This document shows, piece after piece, positions 16,633 to 26,623 of a stretch of 64,000 nucleotides of DNA (the stretch's first letter is position 1; each line of letters starts with the position of its first letter). The translations under genes were made by a program, and so were the position numbers. This stretch comes from an uncultured Acidimicrobiales bacterium (lineage in GTDB: Bacteria; Actinomycetota; Acidimicrobiia; Acidimicrobiales; SZUA-35): the NCBI GenBank assembly GCA_937922805.1, contig CALAJV010000004.1, positions 120,997 to 184,996 on the forward strand, given 5' to 3'. The notes under the pieces were generated by a model, which worked only from the letters and a program-made list of their open reading frames with translations, was not told where the DNA came from and did not search any database.

Positions 16633-18351
16633 CTAGAACCTTCTTGGTGCTTCGTCTCGACCGGCTGCGCCTCGATACAGATTGGTGATCGGCATTCGGC
16701 GATCGCGGCCGAAGGCTCGAGCGGTTATCCGCGTACCCAGAGGACTTTGTCGGCGTTTGAACTCAGCAATATCAACCAGTCTGGCAATGCGCTGTGTTGT
16801 TTCCAGGTCGTAGCCGTCGGCTACAAGTTCTGATGCGGTTTTGTTGTTCTCGACCAGTTCTTTCAAAAGGGGATCAAGCTTGTCGTAAGGGGGCAAGCTC
16901 TGATCATCTCGTTGATCGGGGCGAAGCTCAGCCGACGGGGCTTTGGTTATTATCCCCTCAGGTATGACTAGGCGGCCGGCTCGTTTGTTGTAGTCCTCGG
17001 CGAGAGCATAGACCTGGGTTTTCCACGCATCTTTAATAACCGCGAATGCGCCAGCCGTGTCGCCGTACAGGGTTGAGTAACCAACCGCGAGTTCGCTCTT
17101 GTTGCCGGTGGTAAGAACCAGCCACCGGTTGAAGTTGGCTAACGCCATCAGCGTGACTCCGCGAATTCTGCTTTGCAGGTTCTCTTCGGTCAACCCTGGC
17201 TCGCTGCCGTGAAACGATGGGTCGAGCATTTCCAGGAACGCTTGGTGAGCCGGTTCGATCGGAATAATCTGCGAGCTGATCCCGAGGTTGTGGCAGAGTA
17301 CCTCCGAGTCCGATACTGAGTGGTCTGACGAAAATCGAGACGGCATCATCACGGCGTGGACGTGGCGAGGGCCAAGAGCATCGGCAGCAATTGCCGCAGT
17401 CACCGCAGAGTCGATGCCGCCAGAAAGGCCGAAGCAAATATCGGTGAATCCATTGTTGTAGACGTAGTCGCGGCAGCCGGTGACCAACGCTTCCCAGATC
17501 TCATGGAGCGGCGGCAGTAAAGGTACCAGTTTGGGGGGCAGGTCGGATCGACTTGGTGATGTGCGGCTGGTGACTTCGTGAACCGGCAACGTAATTTCTT
17601 TAGGCTCTGCTACTTGGAAGTCAGCAACATGTACGTGCTCAACGAACTGGCCAGCTCGAGCCACCTTTTTCCCGGAAGAGTCAATGACTACCGAAGCGCC
17701 ATCGAAAACAAGTTCGTCCTGGGCCCCAACGAGATTTAGGTAGACAAAAGCGGTTCCGGTTTTAGCGACAAGGGCGTCGAGGATCTCGTTGCGTTGCTCG
17801 ATTTTGTCTTGGTGGTATGGCGACGCATTGATATTTACGATCATCTGAGCCCCGCCGTCGGCCATGGGCACACAAGGAGTGTCTTCGATCCACATGTCCT
17901 CGCAGATGGTTACGCCGACGGTGACCCCGGCAATTGACCACAAGGGAAGCTCTGTGCCTGGCGTGAAGTAGCGCTTTTCGTCAAAGACGTCGTAGTTGGG
18001 CAGACCTTGTTTGAAGTAGACGCCTTTAACTTCACCGTTAGCGCAGATTGCTGCTGCATTGAGCAGGACGTCTGGATTGTTTGGGTCTGCGTCGACGTAG
18101 CCGACAATGGCGGCGCAGTCGGCGGTAGCCGCGGCGACGGAAGCCAAGGCAGCGCGGTTGTCTTCAACAAAAGCTCGCTTGTAGACCAAGTCTTCTGGCG
18201 GGTAGCCGCAAATCGCGAGCTCGGGGAACACGGCAAGATCGCAATCCGCTTGGTTGGCTTCGTCCAAGGCAGACAGAAGAAGATCTACGTTCGAATCGAG
18301 GGCGCCGACTACAACGTCGACTTGGCAAAGGGCAATTCTAAGCGATGGCAT
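16633..18351 (-). CDS. nadE: Glutamine-dependent NAD(+) synthetase
   Basis: A 572-residue two-domain enzyme. The N-terminal nitrilase-type glutaminase has Glu in FPELAICGYPPEDL, Lys in YFKQGLPNYDVF and Cys in TICEDMW. The C-terminal synthetase has the ATP loop GLSGGIDSAVTAA and TTGNKSELAVGYSTLYGD. It makes NAD from nicotinate adenine dinucleotide using glutamine as the ammonia source. Length is normal for this form. It stands alone, between a terminator and a divergent peptidase gene. Confidence 0.95.
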   Translation of the reverse strand: MPSLRIALCQVDVVVGALDSNVDLLLSALDEANQADCDLAVFPELAICGYPPEDLVYKRAFVEDNRAALASVAAATADCAAIVGYVDADPNNPDVLLNAAAICANGEVKGVYFKQGLPNYDVFDEKRYFTPGTELPLWSIAGVTVGVTICEDMWIEDTPCVPMADGGAQMIVNINASPYHQDKIEQRNEILDALVAKTGTAFVYLNLVGAQDELVFDGASVVIDSSGKKVARAGQFVEHVHVADFQVAEPKEITLPVHEVTSRTSPSRSDLPPKLVPLLPPLHEIWEALVTGCRDYVYNNGFTDICFGLSGGIDSAVTAAIAADALGPRHVHAVMMPSRFSSDHSVSDSEVLCHNLGISSQIIPIEPAHQAFLEMLDPSFHGSEPGLTEENLQSRIRGVTLMALANFNRWLVLTTGNKSELAVGYSTLYGDTAGAFAVIKDAWKTQVYALAEDYNKRAGRLVIPEGIITKAPSAELRPDQRDDQSLPPYDKLDPLLKELVENNKTASELVADGYDLETTQRIARLVDIAEFKRRQSPLGTRITARAFGRDRRMPITNLYRGAAGRDEAPRRF

Positions 18352-18581
18352 CGTTGGTCAATCTAGTCCGAGACTGCCGCTGCTCCCGCCTAGTTTTGCG
18401 CTGGCATCGACGGGTTTGTTGTCCTTGGTGGCCTGATTGTTGCCGATATCAACGATTTTCACCAGAACCGCCGCGTGGGTAAATATACCTGCATGACAGC
18501 CGTCGGGGGTCATTTGTATACCACTCTTAGTAGTTGACGGCCTACACTGGCTTGGCGCGGCGTCAGGATATTTCAAATTTT

Positions 18582-19916
18582 ATGCAGTCTTCTTTAGTCT
18601 CAATCCTTTCCCGTGGCCGTAACGCCCTCGGTCGCGTTCCCGAATCTGTCGATAGCGGACGCCCCGCGAGCCGACAGCCACAGCCCAAAAGATCTAGTCG
18701 GCCGATTCGTGGACTGGTCGGATTCATCGTCATGGTCTTGGTGGCAAGCGCAGCATTTCCCTCCGGCGCCGATGATCTATCTGGCGAAATCGAAAAGCTT
18801 CGGGAACAACAATCCGAAGTCAAGAAGCAACAGGCTGAACGATCGAAGAAGGTGGATGTTGCCACCGCAGAAGCTAACGAACTGGCAGCAGCGTTGGCTG
18901 CGTTGAATGCCAAGGTCAACACCCAAGAGGGCAAGCTTGGTGAGGCCGAAGGGAAACTAGAGCAAGCGGTAACCCGCTACACGACCGCTCGTCAGGCCGT
19001 CGTTTCGAAGAGTACTGAAATCGAGGCGCTCGAATCGCAGGTTTCTAACCGAGCAGTAAGCGCCTTTGTCGAACAAGGGGTCGGCGAGACCCCAATTCTT
19101 GATCATGCCGACCCTAACCAGGCCATTTTCATGCAATCGTTGGTCGACTCCGTCACCAAGGGCGAGGTTGATGTGGCTGAGCGGTTGAAAGAGGCTAAAG
19201 AAGATCTCGCAGTTGAAGAGTTCCTAGCTGATGAAGCAGCCGAAGAGGCTGATCAGATTCGGGCTCAGATGGCCGAACAACTTGCTGAAGTCGAGGAGAC
19301 CCGAGACGAACAAGCGGTGCTCACCGACGCAGCTGAGGAACGCTTGGAGGCGCAGTTAGCTGAGGCCGCCATCTTGGCCGAACGAGATCAGGCCTTGTCA
19401 GCCGAACTGACCAAGAAAAACGAGGAACTGGCAAAACAAGCGGCCATCGCTAGGGCCAAAGCTGAGGCCGCAGCCAAAGCGGCCGCACCGGCACCAAGTA
19501 GCAGCGGAAAGAAATATCCGGGCCGAGACGAAATTGTCCAGGTCCGAGGTTTTTGGGTTCACGTAGACATTGCGAACAACCTCGAAAACATGTTGGCCCA
19601 TGCGGCCCGCGATGGAGTGACATTTGGAGGTTGGGGTTATCGAGATCACCAAGCCCAAATTCGGCTAAGAAAACAAAACTGCGGTACCAGCAACTACGCC
19701 ATTTACCAGCAACGATCGTCGACCTGTAGGCCGCCTACCGCTCGACCAGGAAGTTCCCAGCACGAATTGGGCAAAGCGATCGACTTCACCACCGGTGGTA
19801 GAACGATTAAGTCGAGAAACACCACTGCGTTTAGGTGGCTGAAGGCGAACGCGGCGAGATACGGCTTCTACAATCTGCCAAGTGAACCATGGCACTGGTC
19901 AGTCAACGGACGATAA
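18582..19916 (+). CDS. Exported D-Ala-D-Ala carboxypeptidase-like M15 peptidase with coiled coil
   Basis: An open frame reaches back to TTG 18534, but ATG 18582 gives a sensible protein of about 444 residues. A basic N-region precedes a membrane/signal segment (GLVGFIVMVLVASAAF), then a ~230-residue coiled coil (EIEKLREQQSEVKKQQAERS onward) like that of PcsB/NlpC-type cell-wall hydrolases. The C-terminal VanY-like M15 domain has zinc ligands in SSQHELGKAIDF and EPWHWS. It likely trims peptidoglycan peptides at the surface, with the coiled coil serving as regulator or division-complex contact. Confidence 0.85.
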   Translation: MQSSLVSILSRGRNALGRVPESVDSGRPASRQPQPKRSSRPIRGLVGFIVMVLVASAAFPSGADDLSGEIEKLREQQSEVKKQQAERSKKVDVATAEANELAAALAALNAKVNTQEGKLGEAEGKLEQAVTRYTTARQAVVSKSTEIEALESQVSNRAVSAFVEQGVGETPILDHADPNQAIFMQSLVDSVTKGEVDVAERLKEAKEDLAVEEFLADEAAEEADQIRAQMAEQLAEVEETRDEQAVLTDAAEERLEAQLAEAAILAERDQALSAELTKKNEELAKQAAIARAKAEAAAKAAAPAPSSSGKKYPGRDEIVQVRGFWVHVDIANNLENMLAHAARDGVTFGGWGYRDHQAQIRLRKQNCGTSNYAIYQQRSSTCRPPTARPGSSQHELGKAIDFTTGGRTIKSRNTTAFRWLKANAARYGFYNLPSEPWHWSVNGR

Positions 19917-21462
19917 CGTAAACCACCCAGACACTGAGGTGGGCGACCTGGCACCCGGCTCGCTCACTGCTAACGAGCTAACTGCGGTAGCGGCAAGCCA
20001 AGCTATTGCTAACGGCCGACTCTCAGCAGAGGCGCTGCTCGAGTCTTGCCTCGACCAAATCGACCGAGTAGACCCCTCGGTAAACGCTCTGGTTGTTCGA
20101 GCCACTGACCGGGCTCGGTCAGAAGCCCAACGAGCCGATGAAATGGTTGCCGCCGGAGAGCCTCTTGGACCGTTGCATGGGTTGCCGGTAGCGATCAAAG
20201 ATCTCCAGGCCACGGAGGGAATACCGACCACGTTGGGGTCGCAGGACTTTGCTGAACATATCCCATCGGCCGATGCTGGGATCGTGGCCCGTATCCGAGC
20301 TGCCGGTGGGATCATTGTTGCCAAGTCGAATATTCCTGAGCGATCTATCGGGGCCAACACAGTTAATCGCCTATTCGGGGCAACCGGTAATCCCTTCGAC
20401 GCCACAAAGACCTGTGGAGGATCTTCAGGCGGTTCAGCGGTTGCTCTTGCCACCGACATGGTGCCACTCGCTACCGGTTCAGATCATGGTGGTAGCGTGA
20501 GAATCCCGGCCTGTTATTGCGGTGTGGTTGGCCATAGAGCCACCCCCGGTGTTGTGCCGTTTGAGGAGCGAGCAATCCCGCAGACGTTCTACAGCGTGCA
20601 AGGGCCGATGGGCCGAACCGTGGCCGATGCTGCGCTACTGCTGTCGGTTATTGCTGACCGAGACCTTGGCCCGCTCGAAGCCAACGGGATTCGGCTTCGA
20701 GATCCGATGGCGTTCCCTTTGGACGCCGCTGTGTTTCGAAACTTGGAGCCGGTAGACCTTAGTCAGCTTCGGGTTGGCTTTAGCGAAGATCTTGGTGGGG
20801 TGTTGGTCTCGGCGTCGGTCAGGGATTCGTTCCGAGATCGGATCGAGACGCTCAGCGGTCTAGTTAACATCTGCGAGCCTCTGGCATTAGATCTGACTGA
20901 AGCATCTGATCTTGACTGGAAGCTTCGAGCCGACGTATTCGTGGCTCAATACTACGAGGAGGCGGCAACTTGGGATGACAGGTTCAACCCAAACATTCGA
21001 GCCACCTATGACGCGGCACTAGGCACCCCTATGGAATTGATTGCCCGGGCTCGACGGTCGCAAATGAAACTCTTCCAACGAATGGCCGCGGTGTTCGATG
21101 AGTTCGACCTTGTTGTTTGTCCCGGTGTTAGCGTGCCGCCATTCTTGTGGGCTGAGCTGTATCCCCGGTCGGTTGATGATCACCCAGTCGAGAACTACAT
21201 GGCTTGGCTTGCGCTCAGCTCATCGCTAACCGTGGTTGGTCATCCGGTGACCGCACTGCCGGCGGGCAAAGACGACACGGGGATGCCTTTTGGGCTACAG
21301 CTTGTCGGCCCCGCGTACGGTGACCGTCGGTTGCTTTCCCAAGCAAGCGCGATCGAGAGCGCTTTCGACAAAACAGGTAATGCTGCTCGACCTCGACCTG
21401 ATATCGCAAAGCTGCTGTCGATCAAGGTCGATCTCGGGCAGCCGGGGCGAGAAGTTTATTAG
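19882..21462 (+). CDS. Amidase (amidase-signature family)
   Basis: An amidase-signature hydrolase of up to 526 residues. The Ser-cisSer-Lys triad is visible: Lys in LPVAIKDLQ (~residue 106), GGSSGGSA (~181) and GSDHGGSVRIPA (~205; His replaces the more usual Thr). The start is uncertain: the frame opens at GTG 19882, overlapping the peptidase gene by 35 bases, while GTG 19939 would begin 23 bases after that stop. It is not clearly GatA; a secondary amide is the likely substrate. Its stop overlaps the convergent SDR gene by 4 bases. Confidence 0.85.
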   Translation: MNHGTGQSTDDNVNHPDTEVGDLAPGSLTANELTAVAASQAIANGRLSAEALLESCLDQIDRVDPSVNALVVRATDRARSEAQRADEMVAAGEPLGPLHGLPVAIKDLQATEGIPTTLGSQDFAEHIPSADAGIVARIRAAGGIIVAKSNIPERSIGANTVNRLFGATGNPFDATKTCGGSSGGSAVALATDMVPLATGSDHGGSVRIPACYCGVVGHRATPGVVPFEERAIPQTFYSVQGPMGRTVADAALLLSVIADRDLGPLEANGIRLRDPMAFPLDAAVFRNLEPVDLSQLRVGFSEDLGGVLVSASVRDSFRDRIETLSGLVNICEPLALDLTEASDLDWKLRADVFVAQYYEEAATWDDRFNPNIRATYDAALGTPMELIARARRSQMKLFQRMAAVFDEFDLVVCPGVSVPPFLWAELYPRSVDDHPVENYMAWLALSSSLTVVGHPVTALPAGKDDTGMPFGLQLVGPAYGDRRLLSQASAIESAFDKTGNAARPRPDIAKLLSIKVDLGQPGREVY

Positions 21463-22289
21463 CGGTCGGTCTGATTCCAAATGGCCTTAGGGTCGGACTG
21501 GCTAGACAATCGGGCTGCCGCTGTGCCTCGATCGATATTTAGGTTCACTCCATTGATGTAGCTGGCCGCTCGGTCGTCGGCCAGGAACAGCATGGCTGGT
21601 GCCATCTCCTCCGGTTTGGCTGCTCGACCCGCTACCGCTTGGGCGTGATCGATAACGTCGGTTCCCATCCCAGCTCGGAAGTCATCCAGAATTTTGGTGT
21701 TAGTGATGCCGGGACAAATGCTGTTCATGCGTATTCCGGCTGGTAGTAGTTGCACCGCCCGCCAGTGGGTGTAGAACTGCACCGCTTCTTTTGACAAGAC
21801 GTAGCCATCGCCACATATCTCCTGGTTATCGCGTACCCAAGCTAAACCGTCGTTGAACGATGAGGCATTCATTAGCTCGTGGTGGATGGTTGCCCGAGTC
21901 TGCCAGTCGCGGCCCGCAGTTGATGCGATGTGCACTATCGAACTGCCAGGTGACATTCGAGGAATGATGGATTCTGTGAGGTGGCGTAACCCGAGCCAGT
22001 TGATTCTCATCACCTGCTCTCCATCGAACCGGCCACCGTTAGGGACTCCGGCGCAGTTCATCAACACGTCAACCTTCGACGGAAGTTTCGAGACCATCTC
22101 ATCGATGGCCAATTGGTTCCCAAGATCGCACTGTTGTGTGGTGACACCAGTGCTGTCTATTGGGACGACATCCACGGCAAAGACATCCGCATCGGCTGAA
22201 CTCAGCAATTGAAGCGTTTCGGCTCCCATCCCGGAAGCAGCGCCGGTAATAACCACAGTTCGTCCAGCAAAGTCCAACAGAGGAGCCAT
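21459..22289 (-). CDS. Short-chain dehydrogenase/reductase
   Basis: A 276-residue classical SDR. The NAD(P) site is TGAASGMG with Asp ending strand 2 (VFAVDVV), which favours NAD(H). NCAGVPNGG, the catalytic Ser in IVHIASTAG and Tyr/Lys in GYVLSKEA are all present. The arrangement resembles 3-alpha-hydroxysteroid dehydrogenase-like SDRs with a long loop before the active Tyr. The substrate is unknown. Confidence 0.88.
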   Translation of the reverse strand: MAPLLDFAGRTVVITGAASGMGAETLQLLSSADADVFAVDVVPIDSTGVTTQQCDLGNQLAIDEMVSKLPSKVDVLMNCAGVPNGGRFDGEQVMRINWLGLRHLTESIIPRMSPGSSIVHIASTAGRDWQTRATIHHELMNASSFNDGLAWVRDNQEICGDGYVLSKEAVQFYTHWRAVQLLPAGIRMNSICPGITNTKILDDFRAGMGTDVIDHAQAVAGRAAKPEEMAPAMLFLADDRAASYINGVNLNIDRGTAAARLSSQSDPKAIWNQTDR

Positions 22290-22395
22290 GACTACACCTT
22301 AGATGGCCGAAGGCCCGAGGTCGGACCTAACTGGCCCGGCCTCAGGCCTTGAGTAGTTACTGGAGTAGCTGCTGAATACTTGCTTGGAGGGCCGG

Positions 22396-24954
22396 TCAGC
22401 TAGTAATCGCTCCGAGCACGTTCATTCGACCTGCTCGACGGGCTGGTAGGAGCGCTGCAAGTACGCCGGCAATAGCAGCCACCAGAACCAGAATCAGAAT
22501 TTGGCCGACTGGTATCGCCAACTGGTCAGCGAACGTTGCCGGTAGGGCAACGACTGCGAGCCAGCCAAGTCCTACTCCCATTGCCACACCTAACACTGCT
22601 CCAAAGGCGGCGATAACCGCTGCTTCATATCGAATCATCCGGCGAACACCTCGGCTAGTCATTCCTACGCCTCGAAGTAACCCGATCTCCCGAGTTCGTT
22701 CGCTGACAGCGAGAGCCAAGGTGTTAGCGATGCCAATTAGAGCGATAAGTACCGCCAGGGCTACCAGAATGTTTAGCACCGACAAGATTTGGTCAATCAG
22801 CCCTTCCATGCGTTTTTGGAACTGAGATGATGTTTCGAGTTCGCCCTGGGGATACCGGCTTTGGATTTGGGCCACAGCGGCATCTGCCTCCGATTGCTCA
22901 AGTTCTGGGGCGAGATTGAACACGATCCAGGATTCGTCGGCTGCAACCCCATTGCTATCGAAGAATGAAACGTCGACGAGCCAGTCGCTTCGAATCACAG
23001 CTTCGCCCTCAAAGAGTGCATTGATTTCCAGATCGGCCCGGGCGCCATTATTCATAATGACGGGAACCATGTCGCCAACTTCGAGCCCGTTGGCTTCAGC
23101 GGTAACTTGGCGAACAAGAACTTGATTGCCGTTGCTCGCAATGGCTCCACGGGAAATCTCAATGTCGATTAGCTCGGGCAAGTCGTCAAGTCGAGCGGCG
23201 GTTACCTCAACGATTTCATCGGCTACGTCCATTTCCGAAGTTCGGAAGCCAGTTACCGCGCCAAAGGCGGGATCGGCTTCGATTTCCTCGATGATCGATG
23301 ACGGGAACCTAGCGTCGGGTACTTGGCTCGTAAGCAGATAGTCGGCCGCCACTGTTTCCTCGATGTCGGAGCCAATCTGAGTTTTGATTGACTGACCGAC
23401 CACGAGCGCCATCGAAACAACGGCTAGTCCGATCATCAAAGCAGTGGCGGTAGTAGCGGTGCGACCTGCCTGACGGCGTGAGTTGCGCACCGCTAGGCGA
23501 CCGGCCATGCCGAATCGTTCAAGCGCGAGAGCAAAGCCAGCCGTAAGTGGGGTGACGAGCCGGGGGCTTATCAGGGTGATGGCTATGAATATGGCGATCG
23601 CTCCCGTTGCCATCAGAGTCAACGTTGTTGTCGTTGATGCGCTGCCTCCAGAGATTGTGCCGACCGATGAGGTGGAGAGAACCCCAGCTAAAGCGACGAT
23701 GGCACCCAGGGCGCCCATGATTAGTCCGGCGATCGTTCGAGTCCGGCCGCTTGGTTCAGTGCCAGCAGTGCCGCTTTGCAAGGCCGCCAGCGCCGGGATT
23801 CGAGTTGCCGTTCTGGTAGGCCACCAGGCAGAAACAAGCGTGACTCCGATGCCCACAGCAAGGGCGACCCCAATAGTGCGAACTGAGACGATGATGTCAT
23901 AGTCGGGGAGTTCGGCTCCGATCGCTCCGAACAGCGATGTCAGGCCAGCGGCTACGCCAACTCCTCCCGGGATGCCAATAGCAGAGGCAATTGCCCCGAT
24001 GAAGACCGCTTCACCCAAGGCGCCTCGGCGAAGCTGCCTAGCGTCGGCTCCGACCAATCTGAGCAAGCCCATCTCCCGGGTCCGTTGTTGCAACACGATG
24101 GCGAAGGTATTGCCAATAATGAACGTCGATACCAAAAGGGCGACGCCGGCGAACGCTAGTAGGAGACTTTGGATCAGCGTAATTTGAGTGTTGAACTCGG
24201 CCGAAGTTTCGTCGGCCAAGGTTGTTTGGTTCAAGACGTCGAGATCGGGTACGGCCTGTTCGACTCGTTCTTGGGTTGTTGCGACGTCAGCTCGTCCGCT
24301 GTCAGTCAGTGCCGCGGCAATGCTGCCGTAGCCAACGGTTCCGAAAAGTTCACCAGTTTGTTCGGTGTTCATGGCCATAAGAACCGCTCCGAGGGTGGCG
24401 TTGTCTTCGCCGAAACGAGTCAATCCTGACAGTACGAGGCTGTGGCGACCGGTGCTGGTTACAACGACGTAGGACTGGCCGACATCGAACCCGTACTGGT
24501 CGGCTGAATCGATGTCTATGACGAATTCGTCTTGACCCGGTGGTTCCCCTTCGATCAGCGCAAACGGGGAAAAGCCAGATCCATCAATCCAGTTGAATGC
24601 CAACTGCGGCGGGCCGGTTGTTGGAATCTGTTCACCGTTGCCAGGGATCGGGCGGACTGAGTTCTCTGGGGCCTCGACGACTCCGGCAGCAGCTGCTACC
24701 CCTTCTACGTCAAGTACAGTGTCAACGTCGGAATCGCTGAGTGATGCTACTGAACCGAACTCTTCGACCGGTCGGATTTCAAGATCGGTTCCAGCCACAA
24801 TCTCGGTGCTGAGGTCGTTGAACGTTTTGCGGAGTCCGTCTCCTAGCACGAATGCTGAAACGACGAAGCTAACCGCAAGAACGACCCCGAAGGTGGTCAT
24901 AGTGAAGCGGCCCATGTTTGCTTGAAGGTTGCGGATAGTGAGTTTGGCGATCAT
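22396..24954 (-). CDS. FtsX-like ABC transporter permease
   Basis: An 852-residue permease with two FtsX-type halves. It has an N-terminal membrane anchor, a large extracytoplasmic MacB-type domain, three or four membrane segments around residues 260-470, a second extracytoplasmic domain (~510-700) and a final three-helix block with the signature ERTREIGLLRGVGMTSRGVRRM. QQRTREMGLLRLVGADARQL is the matching motif in the first half. It pairs with the ATPase gene just upstream. Such exporters handle lipoproteins, peptides or antimicrobial stress; the two-component genes further upstream suggest inducible control. Confidence 0.88.
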   Translation of the reverse strand: MIAKLTIRNLQANMGRFTMTTFGVVLAVSFVVSAFVLGDGLRKTFNDLSTEIVAGTDLEIRPVEEFGSVASLSDSDVDTVLDVEGVAAAAGVVEAPENSVRPIPGNGEQIPTTGPPQLAFNWIDGSGFSPFALIEGEPPGQDEFVIDIDSADQYGFDVGQSYVVVTSTGRHSLVLSGLTRFGEDNATLGAVLMAMNTEQTGELFGTVGYGSIAAALTDSGRADVATTQERVEQAVPDLDVLNQTTLADETSAEFNTQITLIQSLLLAFAGVALLVSTFIIGNTFAIVLQQRTREMGLLRLVGADARQLRRGALGEAVFIGAIASAIGIPGGVGVAAGLTSLFGAIGAELPDYDIIVSVRTIGVALAVGIGVTLVSAWWPTRTATRIPALAALQSGTAGTEPSGRTRTIAGLIMGALGAIVALAGVLSTSSVGTISGGSASTTTTLTLMATGAIAIFIAITLISPRLVTPLTAGFALALERFGMAGRLAVRNSRRQAGRTATTATALMIGLAVVSMALVVGQSIKTQIGSDIEETVAADYLLTSQVPDARFPSSIIEEIEADPAFGAVTGFRTSEMDVADEIVEVTAARLDDLPELIDIEISRGAIASNGNQVLVRQVTAEANGLEVGDMVPVIMNNGARADLEINALFEGEAVIRSDWLVDVSFFDSNGVAADESWIVFNLAPELEQSEADAAVAQIQSRYPQGELETSSQFQKRMEGLIDQILSVLNILVALAVLIALIGIANTLALAVSERTREIGLLRGVGMTSRGVRRMIRYEAAVIAAFGAVLGVAMGVGLGWLAVVALPATFADQLAIPVGQILILVLVAAIAGVLAALLPARRAGRMNVLGAITS

Positions 24955-25040
24955 TCTCGTTCTCGATTCTCAGTCTGTTCGTTGGGGTAGGAGCGTTAGC
25001 GGCGCTGGTTCGTTGGGGTAGAGAAGTTGGCGGAGTCGGC

Positions 25041-25838
25041 CTAGTTGCCGAATTGGCGCATGTGGTCGAGGACGGCATCGGGAGTTGGGTCGTGGATCTC
25101 GTCCACCACTTTCCCGTCTCCAAGGAAAACGACTCGATCGGCGTATCCAGCTGCGACCGGATCGTGGGTAACCATGACGATCGATTGATCAAACTCACGG
25201 ACTGCTTGTCGCATAAATTCCAATATCTCCGCTCCGGTTTGACTGTCGAGATTGCCAGTCGGTTCATCGGCGAAAATGAGTTCGGGTTGGCCAGCTAACG
25301 CTCGGGCTACTGCTACCCGTTGTTGCTGTCCTCCTGAAAGTTCGTTAGGGCGGTGGGTAGTTCGATCGCTAAGTCCGACCGTGCTAACCACATGATCCAG
25401 CCATGCGCTATCGATGTCACGGCCCGCAAGGTCACTCGGCAGCGTGATGTTCTCTTGTGCAGAAAGTGTCGGAACCAGATTGAAAGCTTGGAAGATGAAA
25501 CCTAGCCGGTCGCGTCGGAGCATCGTGAGCTCACGTTCACTGGCAGCCGTAATATTGGTTGATCCTATGAAAACATCGCCTTCACTCAGCCGGTCGAGCC
25601 CAGCCATGCAGTGCATCAAGGTCGATTTGCCAGACCCTGAGGGGCCCATGATGGCGGTGAACTTACCTGCTTCGAAGGCGACGCTGACCTGATCGAGAGC
25701 GACAACTCGCGTGTCGCCGTTGCCATATGTTTTGGTGGCACCGGTGGCGTATGCAGCCATCGGAGGCCGATTGAGGTCTAGGACTGCAGTTGATGTAGGC
25801 GCCGGGTTCGAAGAGTCGATTTCAATGGATTTGTTCAT
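25041..25838 (-). CDS. ABC transporter ATP-binding protein (LolD/MacB type)
   Basis: A 265-residue ATPase with Walker [11 protein letters not shown]-loop FQAFNLVP, signature [17 protein letters not shown] and Walker [13 protein letters not shown]. The [11 protein letters not shown] form is typical of partners of FtsX-like permeases. About 30 extra N-terminal residues precede the nucleotide-binding domain. It lies 86 bases upstream of the permease gene on the same strand. Confidence 0.92.
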   Translation of the reverse strand: MNKSIEIDSSNPAPTSTAVLDLNRPPMAAYATGATKTYGNGDTRVVALDQVSVAFEAGKFTAIMGPSGSGKSTLMHCMAGLDRLSEGDVFIGSTNITAASERELTMLRRDRLGFIFQAFNLVPTLSAQENITLPSDLAGRDIDSAWLDHVVSTVGLSDRTTHRPNELSGGQQQRVAVARALAGQPELIFADEPTGNLDSQTGAEILEFMRQAVREFDQSIVMVTHDPVAAGYADRVVFLGDGKVVDEIHDPTPDAVLDHMRQFGN

Positions 25839-25954
25839 GCATCCAACAGTAGAAATTGACGCTTCGTAAGTCGTCAGGCCAGATGATGATCGTGGTGTGG
25901 TCCGGTGGGACGGTTGCCTTTGGTGTCTGGTCCTCCCAACGAAGGATGGGCGAC

Positions 25955-26623
25955 TTAGTTTGAATCGCCCGGGCGGATGACGCCTGTTTCATAGGCCGCG
26001 ACCACGGCCTGAACCCGGTCGCGGACCCCAAGCTTCATTAGTACGCGGCTGACGTGGGTCTTGACCGTGGTTTCACCCAGGATCAGGGCTTCAGCGATTT
26101 CCTGGTTTGATAGCCCCTTAGCGATAAGGGCCCATACTTCAGATTCGCGATCGGTTAGAGCCGCCACTGCCTCGCTGGCCACCACCGGTTCAACCGGATC
26201 ATGGCGGGAGAATTCTTCGATCAGGGTCCGCGTGACGGAAGGGGCGAGCAAAGCATCGCCACCAGCAATTAGGCGAATCGCTCGAAGAAGTTCGTCAGTC
26301 GGACTGTCTTTGAGGAGGAAGCCGCTTGCGCCGGCCCGAATGGCACCATAAACGTACTCATCAAGTTCGAACGTGGTCAGGACAAGTACCCGAGTTGAAA
26401 GTTCGTCGTCGTTGACGATCTGCTTTGTTGCTTCGAGGCCATCCATGCCAGGCATTCGAATGTCCATGAGAACCACGTCGGGTTTAATTCGCCTGGCTAG
26501 ATCGAGCCCTTCCTGGCCGTCAGCGGCGAGGCCAACGACATCGATATCGTTCTCAGCGTTGAGAATCATTTCGAAGCCGGAGCGCATTAGTTGCTGGTCA
26601 TCAACGATGGCGACTCGAATCAC
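25955..26623 (-). CDS. NarL/LuxR-family response regulator
   Basis: A 222-residue response regulator. The receiver has acidic VDDQ, phospho-acceptor Asp in DVVLMDIRMPGMDG and Lys in FLLKDSPTDEL. The C-terminal LuxR helix-turn-helix is LTDRESEVWALIAKGLSNQEI. Its start overlaps the stop of the histidine kinase gene by 4 bases (ATGA), so the two form one translational unit. Likely controls the ABC exporter genes that follow it. Confidence 0.93.
   Translation of the reverse strand: MIRVAIVDDQQLMRSGFEMILNAENDIDVVGLAADGQEGLDLARRIKPDVVLMDIRMPGMDGLEATKQIVNDDELSTRVLVLTTFELDEYVYGAIRAGASGFLLKDSPTDELLRAIRLIAGGDALLAPSVTRTLIEEFSRHDPVEPVVASEAVAALTDRESEVWALIAKGLSNQEIAEALILGETTVKTHVSRVLMKLGVRDRVQAVVAAYETGVIRPGDSN

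Noticed and set aside
22396..25838. LolCDE lipoprotein release system
   Set aside because: Only one large permease with two FtsX halves and a two-component pair beside it; an envelope-stress or drug exporter is the safer reading.
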